Source: Micavibrio aeruginosavorus ARL-13
GTDB taxonomy: Bacteria > Pseudomonadota > Alphaproteobacteria > Micavibrionales > Micavibrionaceae
NCBI RefSeq assembly: GCF_000226315.1
Contig: NC_016026.1
Span: 620,001-684,000 of the forward strand
Direction: 5' to 3'
DNA: 64,000 nucleotides
Shown: positions 27,041 to 36,613 of the stretch, one piece after another
Layout: every line of letters begins with the position of its first letter
How positions within the stretch are numbered: position 1 is the stretch's first letter
Translations under genes and position numbers: made by a program
Notes under the pieces: generated by a model
Database searches by the model: none
What the model saw: only the letters and a program-made list of their open reading frames with translations
What the model was told of the DNA's origin: nothing

Positions 27041-27664
27041 ATGGCCTATCTGGAGCATTTTAACGGACATGACCTCGATCTGTTGGTCGCGTTGCCGTAT
27101 CGCGCCGGCCTGTTCGTCAGCAGCAGCGATTCCCAGGGTGAAAACAAAGCCGATGCCGAAGAGTTAAAAGTTCTGCACGATTTGATCGAGGCCCAGGCGA
27201 AGGGGATGTATGAATCCGCCTTCGTGCATGAAGTGATGGTCGAAACCTTTGCCCGTCGGGCCGATTGGCGCAATTGGGGCGAGCATCTGGATACGGTGCC
27301 GGGTGAATGCCGCAACACCGTTTTGATGTTGTCGCATGTGGTTCCATCCGGAAAAATTCAGCAACGCGATATTGATGCGTTCAAAGGTATCCTGCTGCAA
27401 ATTGGTCTCGACGTGGCCAAGGCCTATCGCGAGTATGACCGCAACGAGAGTTGGACCGCGCGCTTCTATCGCCGTTTGGGCATCATGGTGGACGGGTTGC
27501 TGGGCATCGTGCGCGGGGAACATTATTCATCGTCCGAATTGCTGAACATCAGCTATGAGGAAGACATCGCCCTCAATACATTGGCCGAGGCCCTGCGGGC
27601 CGATCTGGTGGCGCAGGTGGAAAAAGCCACCTTGCACACGGGCGAAACGATTCCGCACACCTGA
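27041..27664 (+). CDS. Unknown helical protein, tandem paralogue B
   Basis: Second copy of the pair, 207 residues. The same ordered landmarks are present: ALPYRAGLFVSSSDSQGENKADAEEL, LHDLIEAQAKGMYESAFVHEVM, DWRNWGEHLDTVPGECRNTV, GLDVAKAYREYDRNESW and LNISYEEDIALNTLAEAL. Identity to copy A looks moderate, so the duplication is old. An AAAGGAAAGAGC ribosome-binding site precedes the ATG. A 174 bp gap follows before sucA and must hold the sucA promoter. No function is assigned. Confidence 0.7.
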   Translation: MAYLEHFNGHDLDLLVALPYRAGLFVSSSDSQGENKADAEELKVLHDLIEAQAKGMYESAFVHEVMVETFARRADWRNWGEHLDTVPGECRNTVLMLSHVVPSGKIQQRDIDAFKGILLQIGLDVAKAYREYDRNESWTARFYRRLGIMVDGLLGIVRGEHYSSSELLNISYEEDIALNTLAEALRADLVAQVEKATLHTGETIPHT

Positions 27665-27838
27665 TATATTTTCATAATTATATGATGGACTGGGTTTTCC
27701 TATGGATTCCCGCGCCGTACCCTTTTTTTAACCATGGGCGGTGCTATAGTCCGTGGCAGAATACTATACCCTTTGTTGTGCCGGGGCCGTCGGGGGCACA
27801 CACCAGTAATGACGACAACAAACCGAGAGTGAAAAATC

Positions 27839-30742
27839 GTGACCTCTGAAACAGCGAAAATGAGTGTTTTGACCGGGATGAACGCGGAATATATCGCGCA
27901 TCTGTACGCCCGTTACATGCAGAGCCCGGAGAAAACGGATCCGAGCTGGAAAGCCTTTTTTCAGGATTTGAACGATAACGAACTGGCTGTGTTGCAGGAT
28001 TTGGCTGGCGCCAGCTGGACCCCCGATGAAAATAAACGCAGCCGCCGCGCCTTTGGCTCTAATACCGGGAATGTTGTGGGCATGACGGTGGCATCATCCG
28101 CCGCGCGGGCATCGGCACCGGCCGCATCTGCGGAACTGACCGATGATGTGCGTCGTGCAACGCTGGATTCCATTCGTGCTTTGATGATGGTGCGGGCTTA
28201 CCGCGCACGCGGTCACTTGCTGTCCAATCTGGACCCGCTGGAATTGAAAGAAAAAACATACCACCCGGAACTGGACCCGGCGCATTACGGTTTTTCCGAT
28301 TCCGATTATGATCGCCCGATTTTTATTGATGGTGTTCTGGGGTTTGAAACGGCGACGTTGCGCGAAATTGTCACGGCTCTGCGCCAAACCTATTGCGGGG
28401 CTGTGGGTGTTGAATTTATGCACCTGAGCGACCCGGCCGAAAAATCATGGATCCAGCAGCGCATTGAAGCACCGCGCAACCAAACCGATTTCACGGTTGA
28501 GGGAAAACGTGCCATTCTGCAACGTTTGACGGCGGCGGAATCGTTCGAAAAGTTCCTGCACGTTAAATATGTGGGCACGAAACGCTTCGGTCTGGATGGT
28601 GGCGAATCCACCGTACCGGCAATTGAACAGGTTTTGAAACGCGGGTCGCAACTGGGTGTGAAGGAAGTTGTGTTCGGTATGGCGCACCGTGGCCGTCTGA
28701 ACGTACTGACCAATGTTCTGGGCAAGCCATTCACGGCAGTGTTTTCGGAATTCCAGGGCAATTCGGCCAACCCGGATGATGTTCAGGGATCGGGCGACGT
28801 GAAATATCACCTTGGCACATCCACCGATCGTGAATTTGATGGCAAGACTTTGCACTTGTCGTTGACCGCCAACCCGTCCCACCTGGAAGTGGTCGACCCG
28901 GTTGTGATCGGCAAGGTGCGTGCAAAACAGCAACAGCGTGGTGACAAGGACCGCACGCAGGTTCTGCCGATCCTGTTGCACGGTGATGCCGCTTTTGCCG
29001 GACAGGGACTTGTGGCCGAAACGTTGATGATGTCGGAACTGAGCGGCTATCGCGTCGGTGGCACCGTTCACATTGTGATCAATAACCAGATCGGTTTCAC
29101 CACCATGCCGCAATACAGCCGTTCGGGCCCGTACCCGACCGACGTTGCGAAAATGCTGGCTGCGCCGATCTTCCACGTCAATGGCGATGACCCGGAGGCC
29201 GTTGTCCACGCCGCCCGTATCGCCATCGAATTCCGTCAGGAGTTCAAGAAGGACGTGGTGATCGATCTGGTCTGCTATCGCCGCTACGGCCACAACGAAG
29301 GGGATGAGCCGGCCTTCACCCAGCCGTTGATGTACAAAAAAATTAAAACCCACATGTCTGTGCGTGACATGTATTCGAACCGCTTGGTGGCCGACGGCAC
29401 ATTGAGCGAAGCTGAATCCAAAGCGATGGTGGATGAGTTCAACACCTATCTGGAGCAAGCGTTCGAAGCGACCAAATCCTATAAGCCGAACAAAGCGGAC
29501 TTCCTGGAAGGCGCATGGACCGGGTTGAAGGTTGCCAGTGGCGATGAACGCCGTGGTGTGACCGCGATTGATGATGCGATGATGCAAAAATTGGGCAAGG
29601 CGCTGACGACCGTGCCGGCCAATTTCAACATCAATTCTAAAATTGCCCGTCAATTGGAAGCCAAGGCCGACATGTTCAAAACCGGCCAAGGGTTTGATTG
29701 GGCCACGGCGGAAGCGTTGGCGTACGGTTCCTTGGCGGCTGAGGGCTATAATGTCCGTTTGTCCGGTCAGGATTGCCAGCGCGGGACATTCTCGCAACGC
29801 CACGCTGTTGTGACGGATCAGGAAGATGAAAGCAAATATTGCTTCCTGCAACATATTGGTGGCAATCAGGGCACGTTCGAAGTGCATGACAGCCCGCTGT
29901 CCGAAGCGGCCGTTCTGGGCTTTGAATACGGTTATTCGTTGGCCGATCCGAAAACGCTGGTTCTGTGGGAAGCGCAGTTCGGTGACTTCGTGAACGGCGC
30001 ACAGGTCGTGATTGACCAGTTTATTTCATCCGCTGAAACCAAATGGTTGCGCATGTCCGGTCTGGTCATGTTGTTGCCGCACGGGTTCGAAGGGCAGGGG
30101 CCGGAACATTCCTCCGCGCGCATGGAACGTTTCCTGCAAAACTGTGCGGAAGATAACTGGCAGGTGGCAAACTGCACCACCCCGGCCAACTATTTCCACA
30201 TCCTGCGCCGCCAGATGGTTCGTGATTTCCGCAAGCCGCTGATTATCATGACGCCGAAATCATTGCTGCGTCATAAATTGGCGGTGTCACCGGCATCCAT
30301 GATGACGGGACAATCCACATTCCACCGTATTCTGTGGGATGATGCGATGGACCAGATGAACAAGCCGAAGGACATCAAGCGCGTGATCATCTGCTCGGGC
30401 AAGGTGTACTACGACCTGTTTGAAGAGCGTGAAAAGCGCGGTCAGAAAGACGTGATCATCCTGCGTCTGGAACAATTCTACCCGTTCCCGGCGAAAGCCT
30501 TGGGCGAAGAATTGTCCAAATATCCGAACGCCGAAGTGATCTGGTGCCAGGAAGAGCCGTATAACCAAGGCGGCTGGCACTTCGTTGATCGCCGGATCGA
30601 AGATGTCTTGAAATCCATCAAACACAAATCCAGCCGTCCGCGTTACGCCGGACGCCCAGAGGCTGCCGCCCCGGCCACAGGCTTGATGAAGCGTCACAAC
30701 GCGGAACTGGCCAAGTTTTTGGATGAGGCCCTCAAAGGCTAA
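27839..30742 (+). CDS. sucA: 2-oxoglutarate dehydrogenase E1 component
   Basis: Thiamine-diphosphate-dependent E1 subunit of the 2-oxoglutarate dehydrogenase complex, 967 residues, which decarboxylates 2-oxoglutarate and hands the succinyl group to SucB. The start resembles the E2-binding motif of the family (LTGMNAEYIAHLYARYMQSPEKTDPSW). Further landmarks: FGMAHRGRLNVLTNVLGKPF, LHGDAAFAGQGLVAETL with the ThDP/Mg site, INNQIGFTTMPQYSRS, DVVIDLVCYRRYGHNEGDEP and the C-terminal pyrimidine domain GHQDCQRGTFSQRH-like and LPHGFEGQGPEHSSARMERFLQ. A GTG start is used with a GAGAG site upstream; an ATG seven codons in is the alternative. Confidence 0.97.
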   Translation: MTSETAKMSVLTGMNAEYIAHLYARYMQSPEKTDPSWKAFFQDLNDNELAVLQDLAGASWTPDENKRSRRAFGSNTGNVVGMTVASSAARASAPAASAELTDDVRRATLDSIRALMMVRAYRARGHLLSNLDPLELKEKTYHPELDPAHYGFSDSDYDRPIFIDGVLGFETATLREIVTALRQTYCGAVGVEFMHLSDPAEKSWIQQRIEAPRNQTDFTVEGKRAILQRLTAAESFEKFLHVKYVGTKRFGLDGGESTVPAIEQVLKRGSQLGVKEVVFGMAHRGRLNVLTNVLGKPFTAVFSEFQGNSANPDDVQGSGDVKYHLGTSTDREFDGKTLHLSLTANPSHLEVVDPVVIGKVRAKQQQRGDKDRTQVLPILLHGDAAFAGQGLVAETLMMSELSGYRVGGTVHIVINNQIGFTTMPQYSRSGPYPTDVAKMLAAPIFHVNGDDPEAVVHAARIAIEFRQEFKKDVVIDLVCYRRYGHNEGDEPAFTQPLMYKKIKTHMSVRDMYSNRLVADGTLSEAESKAMVDEFNTYLEQAFEATKSYKPNKADFLEGAWTGLKVASGDERRGVTAIDDAMMQKLGKALTTVPANFNINSKIARQLEAKADMFKTGQGFDWATAEALAYGSLAAEGYNVRLSGQDCQRGTFSQRHAVVTDQEDESKYCFLQHIGGNQGTFEVHDSPLSEAAVLGFEYGYSLADPKTLVLWEAQFGDFVNGAQVVIDQFISSAETKWLRMSGLVMLLPHGFEGQGPEHSSARMERFLQNCAEDNWQVANCTTPANYFHILRRQMVRDFRKPLIIMTPKSLLRHKLAVSPASMMTGQSTFHRILWDDAMDQMNKPKDIKRVIICSGKVYYDLFEEREKRGQKDVIILRLEQFYPFPAKALGEELSKYPNAEVIWCQEEPYNQGGWHFVDRRIEDVLKSIKHKSSRPRYAGRPEAAAPATGLMKRHNAELAKFLDEALKG

Positions 30743-30769
30743 ATTTGACAGAATCTGTCCTTTTGGCGT

Positions 30770-30802
30770 AAAAACCCCTCTCGTGAAAACGGAGGGGTTT
30801 TT
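30770..30802 (+). terminator. Terminator after sucA that contains the next gene's ribosome-binding site
   Basis: Perfect 11 bp stem AAAAACCCCTC/GAGGGGTTTTT around an 11-base loop, then a short T run. The right arm includes GGAGGGG, which is also the best Shine-Dalgarno sequence for the following TTG-initiated gene. Confidence 0.8.
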
Positions 30803-31826
30803 GCTCGATTTCCTGAAAATTCCCAAGGCCCGCGCGGTCTTGGATGATGGCACGGTTGAAGATGTCGTTCTGCCCACCGCACTGGCGCGGGTGGATGCGG
30901 TGGCCTATGACCCGGACCGGCATAAGGGGAAATTGCATTGCCCATCCTGTGACGTGAAGGTCCATTTCAATCGTGGCAGTGCCGTGATGTGTGGTGGCAC
31001 GATGCAGGGGCAACGCCCGCATTTCAAAACCAATCCGGGCAATCCGCATGATCCGTCCTGTGCCTACATCGTCACCTATGATGATGTCGAGCATGAAGAG
31101 GTGGATCGCACACGCGGTTATCGCATTCACCTGAATCTTGCGGCGCTGTCGACATTGTTTAATGAACGCGCGCGTCATTACCAACGTGCGGATGGGCGTC
31201 GCATTGTGACGGATGATCCGCGTCTGGTCGGCCGGGAATCGCTGGCCGTGCAATCGGCATCTGATCTGATTACGCGGCTTTTAAAAAACGGCGACCCGGC
31301 ACGCATTCGTGATTCCGTTGTGGTGCAGGGGAAACATATCCTGCCGTGGAATCAGTTTTTTATTCGTCATTCATCGGATGGCAAAGATAACACGCGTTTT
31401 CACGCCTTGACCGAACGTTTGTTGGGTATGAATAAAGGGGCGCGCGTTCCCGTGTTGATGGAGATACGGGCCGATCAGCCGGCGCAATGGAATCAACGTG
31501 GCGATGCGGGTGTGATGGATTCGCAAAAATTCTTCTGGCGCCGCAGTGATGGCGGAGCCGAATTTATCGCGCCGCGTTTATATCTTGATCCGCCGGCACA
31601 TGGAAAAATGGCCGCTGAAACGGCGCATTTGTTACAGGCGATTACAAGCGAAGCGGGGGCGTATCTGGTGATGGGCTTTGCGCGCTTGCATACCTATCAA
31701 ACACGCACTGGACTTTTGCATGCGTTGAATATCAGCGTCAGCGATGAAAGCCAGATTGCGCGCGTTGAACTGCGTAATCTGCGCAAGAAGGTGGCGGCAC
31801 CCGCGCTTGCGCCTAAGCCGGACTAA
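30801..31826 (+). CDS. CoiA-like zinc-finger protein of unknown function
   Basis: Soluble protein of about 341 residues. Residues about 45-95 hold a zinc-finger-like pattern: [15 protein letters not shown], then [25 protein letters not shown], which recalls the CPxC...PHFAH start of competence protein CoiA and relatives. The remainder has no motif I know; a nuclease core as in CoiA was not identified. The start was placed at a TTG at 30801 because it has a strong GGAGGGG site; an upstream GTG (30783) or the end of sucA are alternatives, and no later ATG leaves the zinc motif intact. It overlaps the sugE-like gene by 14 bases tail-to-tail. Confidence 0.6.
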   Translation: MLDFLKIPKARAVLDDGTVEDVVLPTALARVDAVAYDPDRHKGKLHCPSCDVKVHFNRGSAVMCGGTMQGQRPHFKTNPGNPHDPSCAYIVTYDDVEHEEVDRTRGYRIHLNLAALSTLFNERARHYQRADGRRIVTDDPRLVGRESLAVQSASDLITRLLKNGDPARIRDSVVVQGKHILPWNQFFIRHSSDGKDNTRFHALTERLLGMNKGARVPVLMEIRADQPAQWNQRGDAGVMDSQKFFWRRSDGGAEFIAPRLYLDPPAHGKMAAETAHLLQAITSEAGAYLVMGFARLHTYQTRTGLLHALNISVSDESQIARVELRNLRKKVAAPALAPKPD

Positions 31827-32133
31827 AAACCTTTAGCCCGACAATTCCTGCCACGATCATGGCAATGCAGGCTAGGCGCAGCGCCGTGGCCGGGTCACCG
31901 AACAGGATAATGCCCAAAATGGCGGTGCCCACGGACCCGATTCCTGTCCACACGGCATAGGCGGTTCCAATCGGTAAATCCCGTACGGCCAGACCCAACA
32001 GGACGATGCTGACCGTCATGGCGATCAAGGTCAGGACGCTGGGGACCAGAACGGTAAAGCCCTGCGTGTATTTCAGGCCGATGGCCCAGCCGATTTCAAA
32101 TAATCCCGCCAAACTCAGTAAAATCCATGCCAT
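31813..32133 (-). CDS. sugE: SMR-family exporter, SugE/Gdx type
   Basis: Four-helix small multidrug resistance transporter, 106 residues, in the inner membrane. The essential Glu is in the first helix ([24 protein letters not shown]), and the third and fourth helices have [20 protein letters not shown] and [19 protein letters not shown]. The WAIGLKYT and IGSVGTA phrases are those of the SugE/Gdx subfamily, whose known members export guanidinium, not of EmrE. I looked in the roughly 110 bp upstream for a guanidine riboswitch and saw none. The ATG four codons into the longer frame fits the usual start. Confidence 0.88.
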   Translation of the reverse strand: MAWILLSLAGLFEIGWAIGLKYTQGFTVLVPSVLTLIAMTVSIVLLGLAVRDLPIGTAYAVWTGIGSVGTAILGIILFGDPATALRLACIAMIVAGIVGLKVFSPA

Positions 32134-32323
32134 GTCATGCTCCATCCATAAGGGCTGGAATCAGTATAGCCTGTCCATGGGGTGGGGGTAGCCCTTGTCG
32201 CTGATATTACGAAAATAAAATGCTCGAAACTGCATAAAAACCCCTGTGTTCACTGTTGACGCTGGGGGCTGTTCGGGCCAAATTAAGCCCGTCCAACATC
32301 TTCTTATAAAGGCGTTTTTTAAC

Positions 32324-33529
32324 ATGGCTCAAATCAAAGTCCCGACGCTGGGTGAATCCGTGACCGAGGCCACTGTGGCCCAATGGCTGAAGAAGGAAGG
32401 CGATGTCGTCGCCGCCGATGAGCCGATCGTGGAGCTGGAAACCGACAAGGTGACATTGGAAGTCAACGCACCGTCCGCTGGCGTGTTGGTCAGCATCGGT
32501 GTGAAGTCGGGTGAGACGGTTGGTGTTGGTGCCATTCTGGGCGAAATCGCTAATGATGCGGGTGCAAAACCGTCCGCGCCTGCGGCTGCTGCGCCAGCAC
32601 CGGCTGCGACCCAGGCTGCAGCCCCTGCACCTGCGAAAACGGAAGAGCACAAACTGTCCCCGGCGGTTCAGAAAATGACCGCGGACAACGCCATCAACCC
32701 GGCCAGCGTAGAAGGCACGGGCAAAGATGGCCGCATCACCAAGGGTGACGTGATCAACCATATCGAGACCGCCCGCGCACCGAATGCCGTGACGTCCGCC
32801 GTTCAAGCTGCACCGCGCGCCATTGGCCCGCGTGAAGAACGTGTGAAAATGACCCGTCTGCGTCAGCGTATCGCGCAGCGTTTGAAAGAGGCCCAAAACA
32901 ATGCCGCCATGCTGACCACCTTTAACGAGGTGGATATGACGGCCGTGATGGAACTGCGCAACCTGTACAAGGACCAGTTCGAGAAGAAACACGGCGTGAA
33001 GCTGGGCTTTATGTCCTTCTTCGTAAAGGCGGCTGTGAACGCCCTGAAAGAATTGCCGGCCGTGAACGCGGAAATTTCCGGTGATGAAATCATCTACAAA
33101 AACTACTACGACATTGGTGTGGCTGTTTCCACGCCGCAGGGTCTGGTGGTTCCGGTTGTGCGTGATTGCGAAGAAAAATCCATGGCGACGATTGAATCTG
33201 AAATCGGTGCCCTGGGTCTGCGCGCACGTGATGGAAAAATCACGCTGGAAGAAATGACGGGCGGCACGTTCACCATCACCAACGGTGGTGTGTTCGGGTC
33301 CCTGATGTCCACGCCGATTTTGAACCCGCCGCAATCCGGTATTCTGGGCATGCACAAAATCCAGCAACGCCCGATGGTGATGCCCGATGGTTCGATCAAG
33401 GCCCGCCCGATGATGTATCTGGCGCTGTCCTATGATCACCGCATCATTGACGGCCGTGAAGCGGTGACCTTCCTGGTCCGTATCAAGGACGCACTGGAAG
33501 ATCCGCAACGTTTGCTGCTGGATATCTAA
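32324..33529 (+). CDS. sucB: Dihydrolipoamide succinyltransferase (E2 of 2-oxoglutarate dehydrogenase)
   Basis: E2 core of the 2-oxoglutarate dehydrogenase complex, 401 residues, transferring succinyl from lipoamide to CoA. The lipoyl domain fills residues 1-77 with Lys42 in [12 protein letters not shown] as the lipoylation site; an Ala/Pro linker follows; the peripheral-subunit-binding domain starts near 107 ([19 protein letters not shown]); and the acetyltransferase domain ends with catalytic His372 in [15 protein letters not shown]. Start: the ATG directly before [12 protein letters not shown]. It ends with a strong terminator, and lpd comes only 4.4 kb further. Confidence 0.97.
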   Translation: MAQIKVPTLGESVTEATVAQWLKKEGDVVAADEPIVELETDKVTLEVNAPSAGVLVSIGVKSGETVGVGAILGEIANDAGAKPSAPAAAAPAPAATQAAAPAPAKTEEHKLSPAVQKMTADNAINPASVEGTGKDGRITKGDVINHIETARAPNAVTSAVQAAPRAIGPREERVKMTRLRQRIAQRLKEAQNNAAMLTTFNEVDMTAVMELRNLYKDQFEKKHGVKLGFMSFFVKAAVNALKELPAVNAEISGDEIIYKNYYDIGVAVSTPQGLVVPVVRDCEEKSMATIESEIGALGLRARDGKITLEEMTGGTFTITNGGVFGSLMSTPILNPPQSGILGMHKIQQRPMVMPDGSIKARPMMYLALSYDHRIIDGREAVTFLVRIKDALEDPQRLLLDI

Positions 33530-33537
33530 GGATCAAC

Positions 33538-33565
33538 AAAAAACCCGCCGGATGGCGGGTTTTTT
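33538..33565 (+). terminator. Terminator after sucB
   Basis: Perfect 12 bp stem AAAAAACCCGCC/GGCGGGTTTTTT with a GGAT-like tetraloop, 8 bases after the sucB stop. Its symmetry means it may also serve the leftward gene at 33567, whose stop borders it. Confidence 0.93.
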
Positions 33566-33566
33566 A

Positions 33567-34562
33567 TTATTTCCATTCCACGGCGGTTACGATGTCGTGA
33601 TCGGTCAGAAGTTTCAGGGCATCCAACCCATTTTGATCCCGGGCGTGGGTGATATCCCCGATCAGCAATTGCGTCTGTCCGCCGCCAACCATGTTCACGA
33701 ATTCACGCGGGCTGGGCACAATCGCGCTGTACACATAGCCGGGCATAATGCGCAGGCCCAGCCGGGATGCGTTCATCAACAAACGATTGATCGGTTCCAG
33801 TATGAAATTGTATTTCCCGCCCGGTGCCGCACGCGGATGATCGTCATGGGTGTAACCGATTGTGATATGGTCGCGGGCGCTCAGCACATAAACGCCTTTC
33901 CCGGTGGGGTCTTCGGCCACAACAACGGCAAAACGTTCATTGATATAATGCGGGCGTTCGGCGGCGATGACTTCAGTAAAAAATCCCGTATCGGCCTTGC
34001 GGCGGAATTTTGTAACGCGGATCGGGTTATCGTTTTCTGGGATGAAGTCATCCGGCATCTCCAAAATCGGCGTCAGGATTTTATCCTTGCGCCGCACTTC
34101 GTACACGCTGATCCCGGCTTTTTTGCAAATTTCCAGCGACATGGCTTGAAACTCATCACCGCGACGTTCGGCAAAATCCTTCTCAAACCCTTTGTGGTCG
34201 ATAAAGATTTTTTTGATCCCGGCTTCGGCGATATTCTTGGCGCAGTTGGGGCAAATGGGGTCGGTGACGTAAATGCTACCCCCCTCTGTCCGCGGCGCGC
34301 GCAGAAGGCACGCGGTTTCCGCGTGAATGGTGCCGCTGCTGTTGCCGATGCGTGTGCCTTCATCCAACCCCGCCTGAATCGGCTCCGGCCAGAAATTGGT
34401 GGCGGCGGTCGCAAACGGATTGCCATTGTGGTCGATGCCCGATACGGCGGCGGCGATCTTGTTGGTGGGGTGGGGGCTGGAATTCACAACTTCAACCGCC
34501 ATCTGCATCATGGCAAATGGGTCGGGTTGGTTGGTCTGGGCCTGCGGACGCTTAAAAATCAT
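33567..34562 (-). CDS. Cytidine/deoxycytidylate deaminase-like protein with extra C-terminal domain
   Basis: Protein of 331 residues with a zinc deaminase-like N-terminal half: AAAVSGIDHNGNPFATAATN, then the HAE motif in SGTIHAETACLL and the PxxC ligands in VTDPICPNCAKNIAEAGIKKIFIDHKG. These are the His-Glu and Cys-x-x-Cys ligands of the CDA/dCMP deaminase fold. The C-terminal 170 residues, with RFAVVVAEDPTGKGVYVLSARDHITIGYTHDDHPRA, are not part of the usual enzyme (about 150 residues) and are of unknown role. Substrate could be a nucleotide, nucleoside or tRNA. The ATG at 34562 is preferred; a TTG 27 codons upstream is possible. Gene lies between sucB and an MNT nucleotidyltransferase. Confidence 0.68.
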   Translation of the reverse strand: MIFKRPQAQTNQPDPFAMMQMAVEVVNSSPHPTNKIAAAVSGIDHNGNPFATAATNFWPEPIQAGLDEGTRIGNSSGTIHAETACLLRAPRTEGGSIYVTDPICPNCAKNIAEAGIKKIFIDHKGFEKDFAERRGDEFQAMSLEICKKAGISVYEVRRKDKILTPILEMPDDFIPENDNPIRVTKFRRKADTGFFTEVIAAERPHYINERFAVVVAEDPTGKGVYVLSARDHITIGYTHDDHPRAAPGGKYNFILEPINRLLMNASRLGLRIMPGYVYSAIVPSPREFVNMVGGGQTQLLIGDITHARDQNGLDALKLLTDHDIVTAVEWK

Positions 34563-34744
34563 GTTTTTTATCAGTCTACTAACTGTCTGGTCCGTCCCAT
34601 CAGACGGGATAGAAGAATACAGAAAATCGGGCTGAAATGCCAATTTTTCGATTTTTCGGCGAATTTCCCTAATTTTCTTGACTCTTTTGGTCCTAATTCC
34701 TTATGAAAGGCCTAGGTTTGACCCAGCGTAATACGGAGATGTGA

Positions 34745-35980
34745 ATGCCCGTTGATCAGGTGCTCGAAGATCACGTTAAACCCTATATTCTCGAGCGCTT
34801 TAAAGATGCTGACATGATCCTGCTCTGCGGTTCGCAAGCCCGCGTGCTGAATCAAGGTGGTGCGCTTGATGCGTCCGTCGCGCCGAAAAAAAATTCCGAT
34901 TACGATTTTATCCTTCTCTATCCTGAACTTCCCGAAAAATACCCTGCGGCCTTGTTTGCCTCCGGCTGGATCGATGTGCCGGGCCATGGCGAGCGGGTCA
35001 GTATCGATATGAAGATCATGGATTACGATTATCTGGCCGTTCACGCCCAACACACACGCGAATTGCGCCGCTTCCCGTTCCTGTTCGATATGTTGAAAGA
35101 TGCATACCCCATTCAAGACGTGAATGGGGTATTGCCAACTTTACGCCAGGAAGCTGTCCGTTTGTTGAATGCAGGTCCGTTGCCATTGGGGCCGACGCAA
35201 ATCAATGAAATGCGGTCGCAATTGAACAACCTGTCCATGGCGTTGAACCAACCACATTCCAATGTGGGACAAAAGATGGTGGCGGTGGAATCGCTGCACA
35301 TTCTGGCCAACAGCTATCTGCGGTCTTCCGTTATCTGGGATTCGCCGTTGGACCGTCATTTGTCATCGTTGTGTCAGGCTATTCCATCCGCCGGTATCCG
35401 CTTGGCCAAGGCGTTTAACGAGGCGAGTGTCGGTGATTTCGGCAGTTATCAAACCTTTATCCAAAAGGTGCAGGGCAAGCTGGATAAACGGGCCGGTGAA
35501 AACAACGCCGACTCTGTTTTGTTGCAACAGGATATTGGCAAGTTCGTCACGGTCGAAGAAAAACAAAAAAGCGACCAGCAGGGCGCCAAGATCATGGTGG
35601 GCCAATATCTGGCCCGTATGAAGGACGTGCAGGCCTATGAAACGGTGCGCCGTTATGGTCTGGAAAGCGTTCTGTGGTTGACCCTGAAGAAATATCAGTG
35701 CGAACAGATGAACGTGCCGTTTTCCTATGGTGAGGCCGCCGTGCAGAAGGCGGATGATGCCGCTGGCCGCCCCATCCTGCGCACCTTGTTTACCGCCATC
35801 CGCGACAACAATACGCACAAGATTGAAGGGCTGGCGAACACCATTCTGGCCAACCAAGGCGGTCTGACCTTCGATTATCTGGAACGAATCTATGTCGAAG
35901 ATCTGGCCCGCCGTCGTGAAACTGCTAATATGAACCGACCGAAACCTGACCTTCGTGCCGGATTCTTTAAATATGGCTGA
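34745..35980 (+). CDS. MNT-fold nucleotidyltransferase with helical C-terminal domain
   Basis: Protein of 411 residues. Its N-terminal 110 residues carry a pol-beta/MNT-type active site: LLCGSQARVLNQGGALDASV (the GS motif), the DxD in KKNSDYDFILLYP and a third Asp in SIDMKIMDYDY. The metal ligands are therefore complete, so transfer of a nucleotide to a protein, small molecule or RNA is possible. Residues 130-400 are helical with no motif I recognise. The gene overlaps the following RNase D-like gene by 8 bases (ATGGCTGA), so the two products are probably made together. It should not be called an antitoxin: MNT antitoxins are much shorter and no HEPN partner is seen. Confidence 0.66.
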   Translation: MPVDQVLEDHVKPYILERFKDADMILLCGSQARVLNQGGALDASVAPKKNSDYDFILLYPELPEKYPAALFASGWIDVPGHGERVSIDMKIMDYDYLAVHAQHTRELRRFPFLFDMLKDAYPIQDVNGVLPTLRQEAVRLLNAGPLPLGPTQINEMRSQLNNLSMALNQPHSNVGQKMVAVESLHILANSYLRSSVIWDSPLDRHLSSLCQAIPSAGIRLAKAFNEASVGDFGSYQTFIQKVQGKLDKRAGENNADSVLLQQDIGKFVTVEEKQKSDQQGAKIMVGQYLARMKDVQAYETVRRYGLESVLWLTLKKYQCEQMNVPFSYGEAAVQKADDAAGRPILRTLFTAIRDNNTHKIEGLANTILANQGGLTFDYLERIYVEDLARRRETANMNRPKPDLRAGFFKYG

Positions 35981-36596
35981 TTATACGATCCACCGCGGCG
36001 ATCTGGCTGCCGGTATCACCTTTGGCGATGTCGTGTCCATCGATTGTGAAATGATGGGCCTGAACCTCAATCGCGACCGCCTGTGCGTGGTGCAGATGTA
36101 CGATCTGCACAGCGACCACGTCCATATCATCCAATTCCCCGATGCGGTGTATAACGCGCCCAACGTGCGCGCGGTTCTGTCTGATCCGGACCGTCTGTTT
36201 CTGGGCCATATGATCCGCCTCGATCTGGGCTGGATTTTGAAATATCTGGGCGTGGCCATCACCAATGTCTATTGCACGCGCACGGCGTCCCGTCTGGGCC
36301 AGACCTTTGGCGCATCGCATGATTTCAAGGATCTGGTCAGCAATTTGCTGGGCGAGAAAATTGATAAAAGCGAAACGTCCAGCTATTGGGGGGCGGATAC
36401 GCTGACCCCGGATCAAATCCGCTATGTCATCAACGATGTGATTTTCCTGCACCGTTTAAAGCATGTTTTGGATGTGTTGCTGGAGCGTGAGGGGCGGATG
36501 CCATTAATGCGGGCCGCCATGCAAACCTTGCCTGCCCGGGTGCAGATGGACGTCGCTGGGTGGTGGGGCGATGATATTCTGAGCTTTCCGTTCTAA
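35973..36596 (+). CDS. RNase D-like 3'-5' exonuclease (DEDD type)
   Basis: Short DEDD exonuclease of 207 residues, most like the alphaproteobacterial single-domain RNase D proteins. Motif I is VVSIDCEMMGLNLNRDRLC with DxE, motif II is LFLGHMIRLDLGWIL with its Asp, and motif III is YVINDVIFLHRLKHVLDVLL (Y-x3-D). The C-terminal HRDC domains of E. coli RNase D are absent. It should trim RNA 3' ends in the cytoplasm. It is translationally coupled to the MNT nucleotidyltransferase gene; a terminator follows. A start at the overlapping ATG fits both reading-frame overlap and the family length. Confidence 0.88.
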   Translation: MADYTIHRGDLAAGITFGDVVSIDCEMMGLNLNRDRLCVVQMYDLHSDHVHIIQFPDAVYNAPNVRAVLSDPDRLFLGHMIRLDLGWILKYLGVAITNVYCTRTASRLGQTFGASHDFKDLVSNLLGEKIDKSETSSYWGADTLTPDQIRYVINDVIFLHRLKHVLDVLLEREGRMPLMRAAMQTLPARVQMDVAGWWGDDILSFPF

Positions 36597-36613
36597 ACAG
36601 CGAAGGTCAATAA

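Noticed and set aside
28445-29887. Long open frame antisense to sucA
   Set aside because: Strongly biased composition, no family resemblance and full overlap with a clear gene; the same applies to long antisense frames over atpA, atpD, lpd, lysS and the coiled-coil gene.
32134-32245. Guanidine riboswitch before the sugE-like gene
   Set aside because: I looked for the ykkC-type conserved loops and the paired mini-ykkC hairpins and saw none in the short leader.
34745-35980. MNT antitoxin of a HEPN/MNT toxin-antitoxin pair
   Set aside because: Protein is over 400 residues and its partner is an exonuclease, not a HEPN protein; antitoxins of this type are about 100-150 residues.
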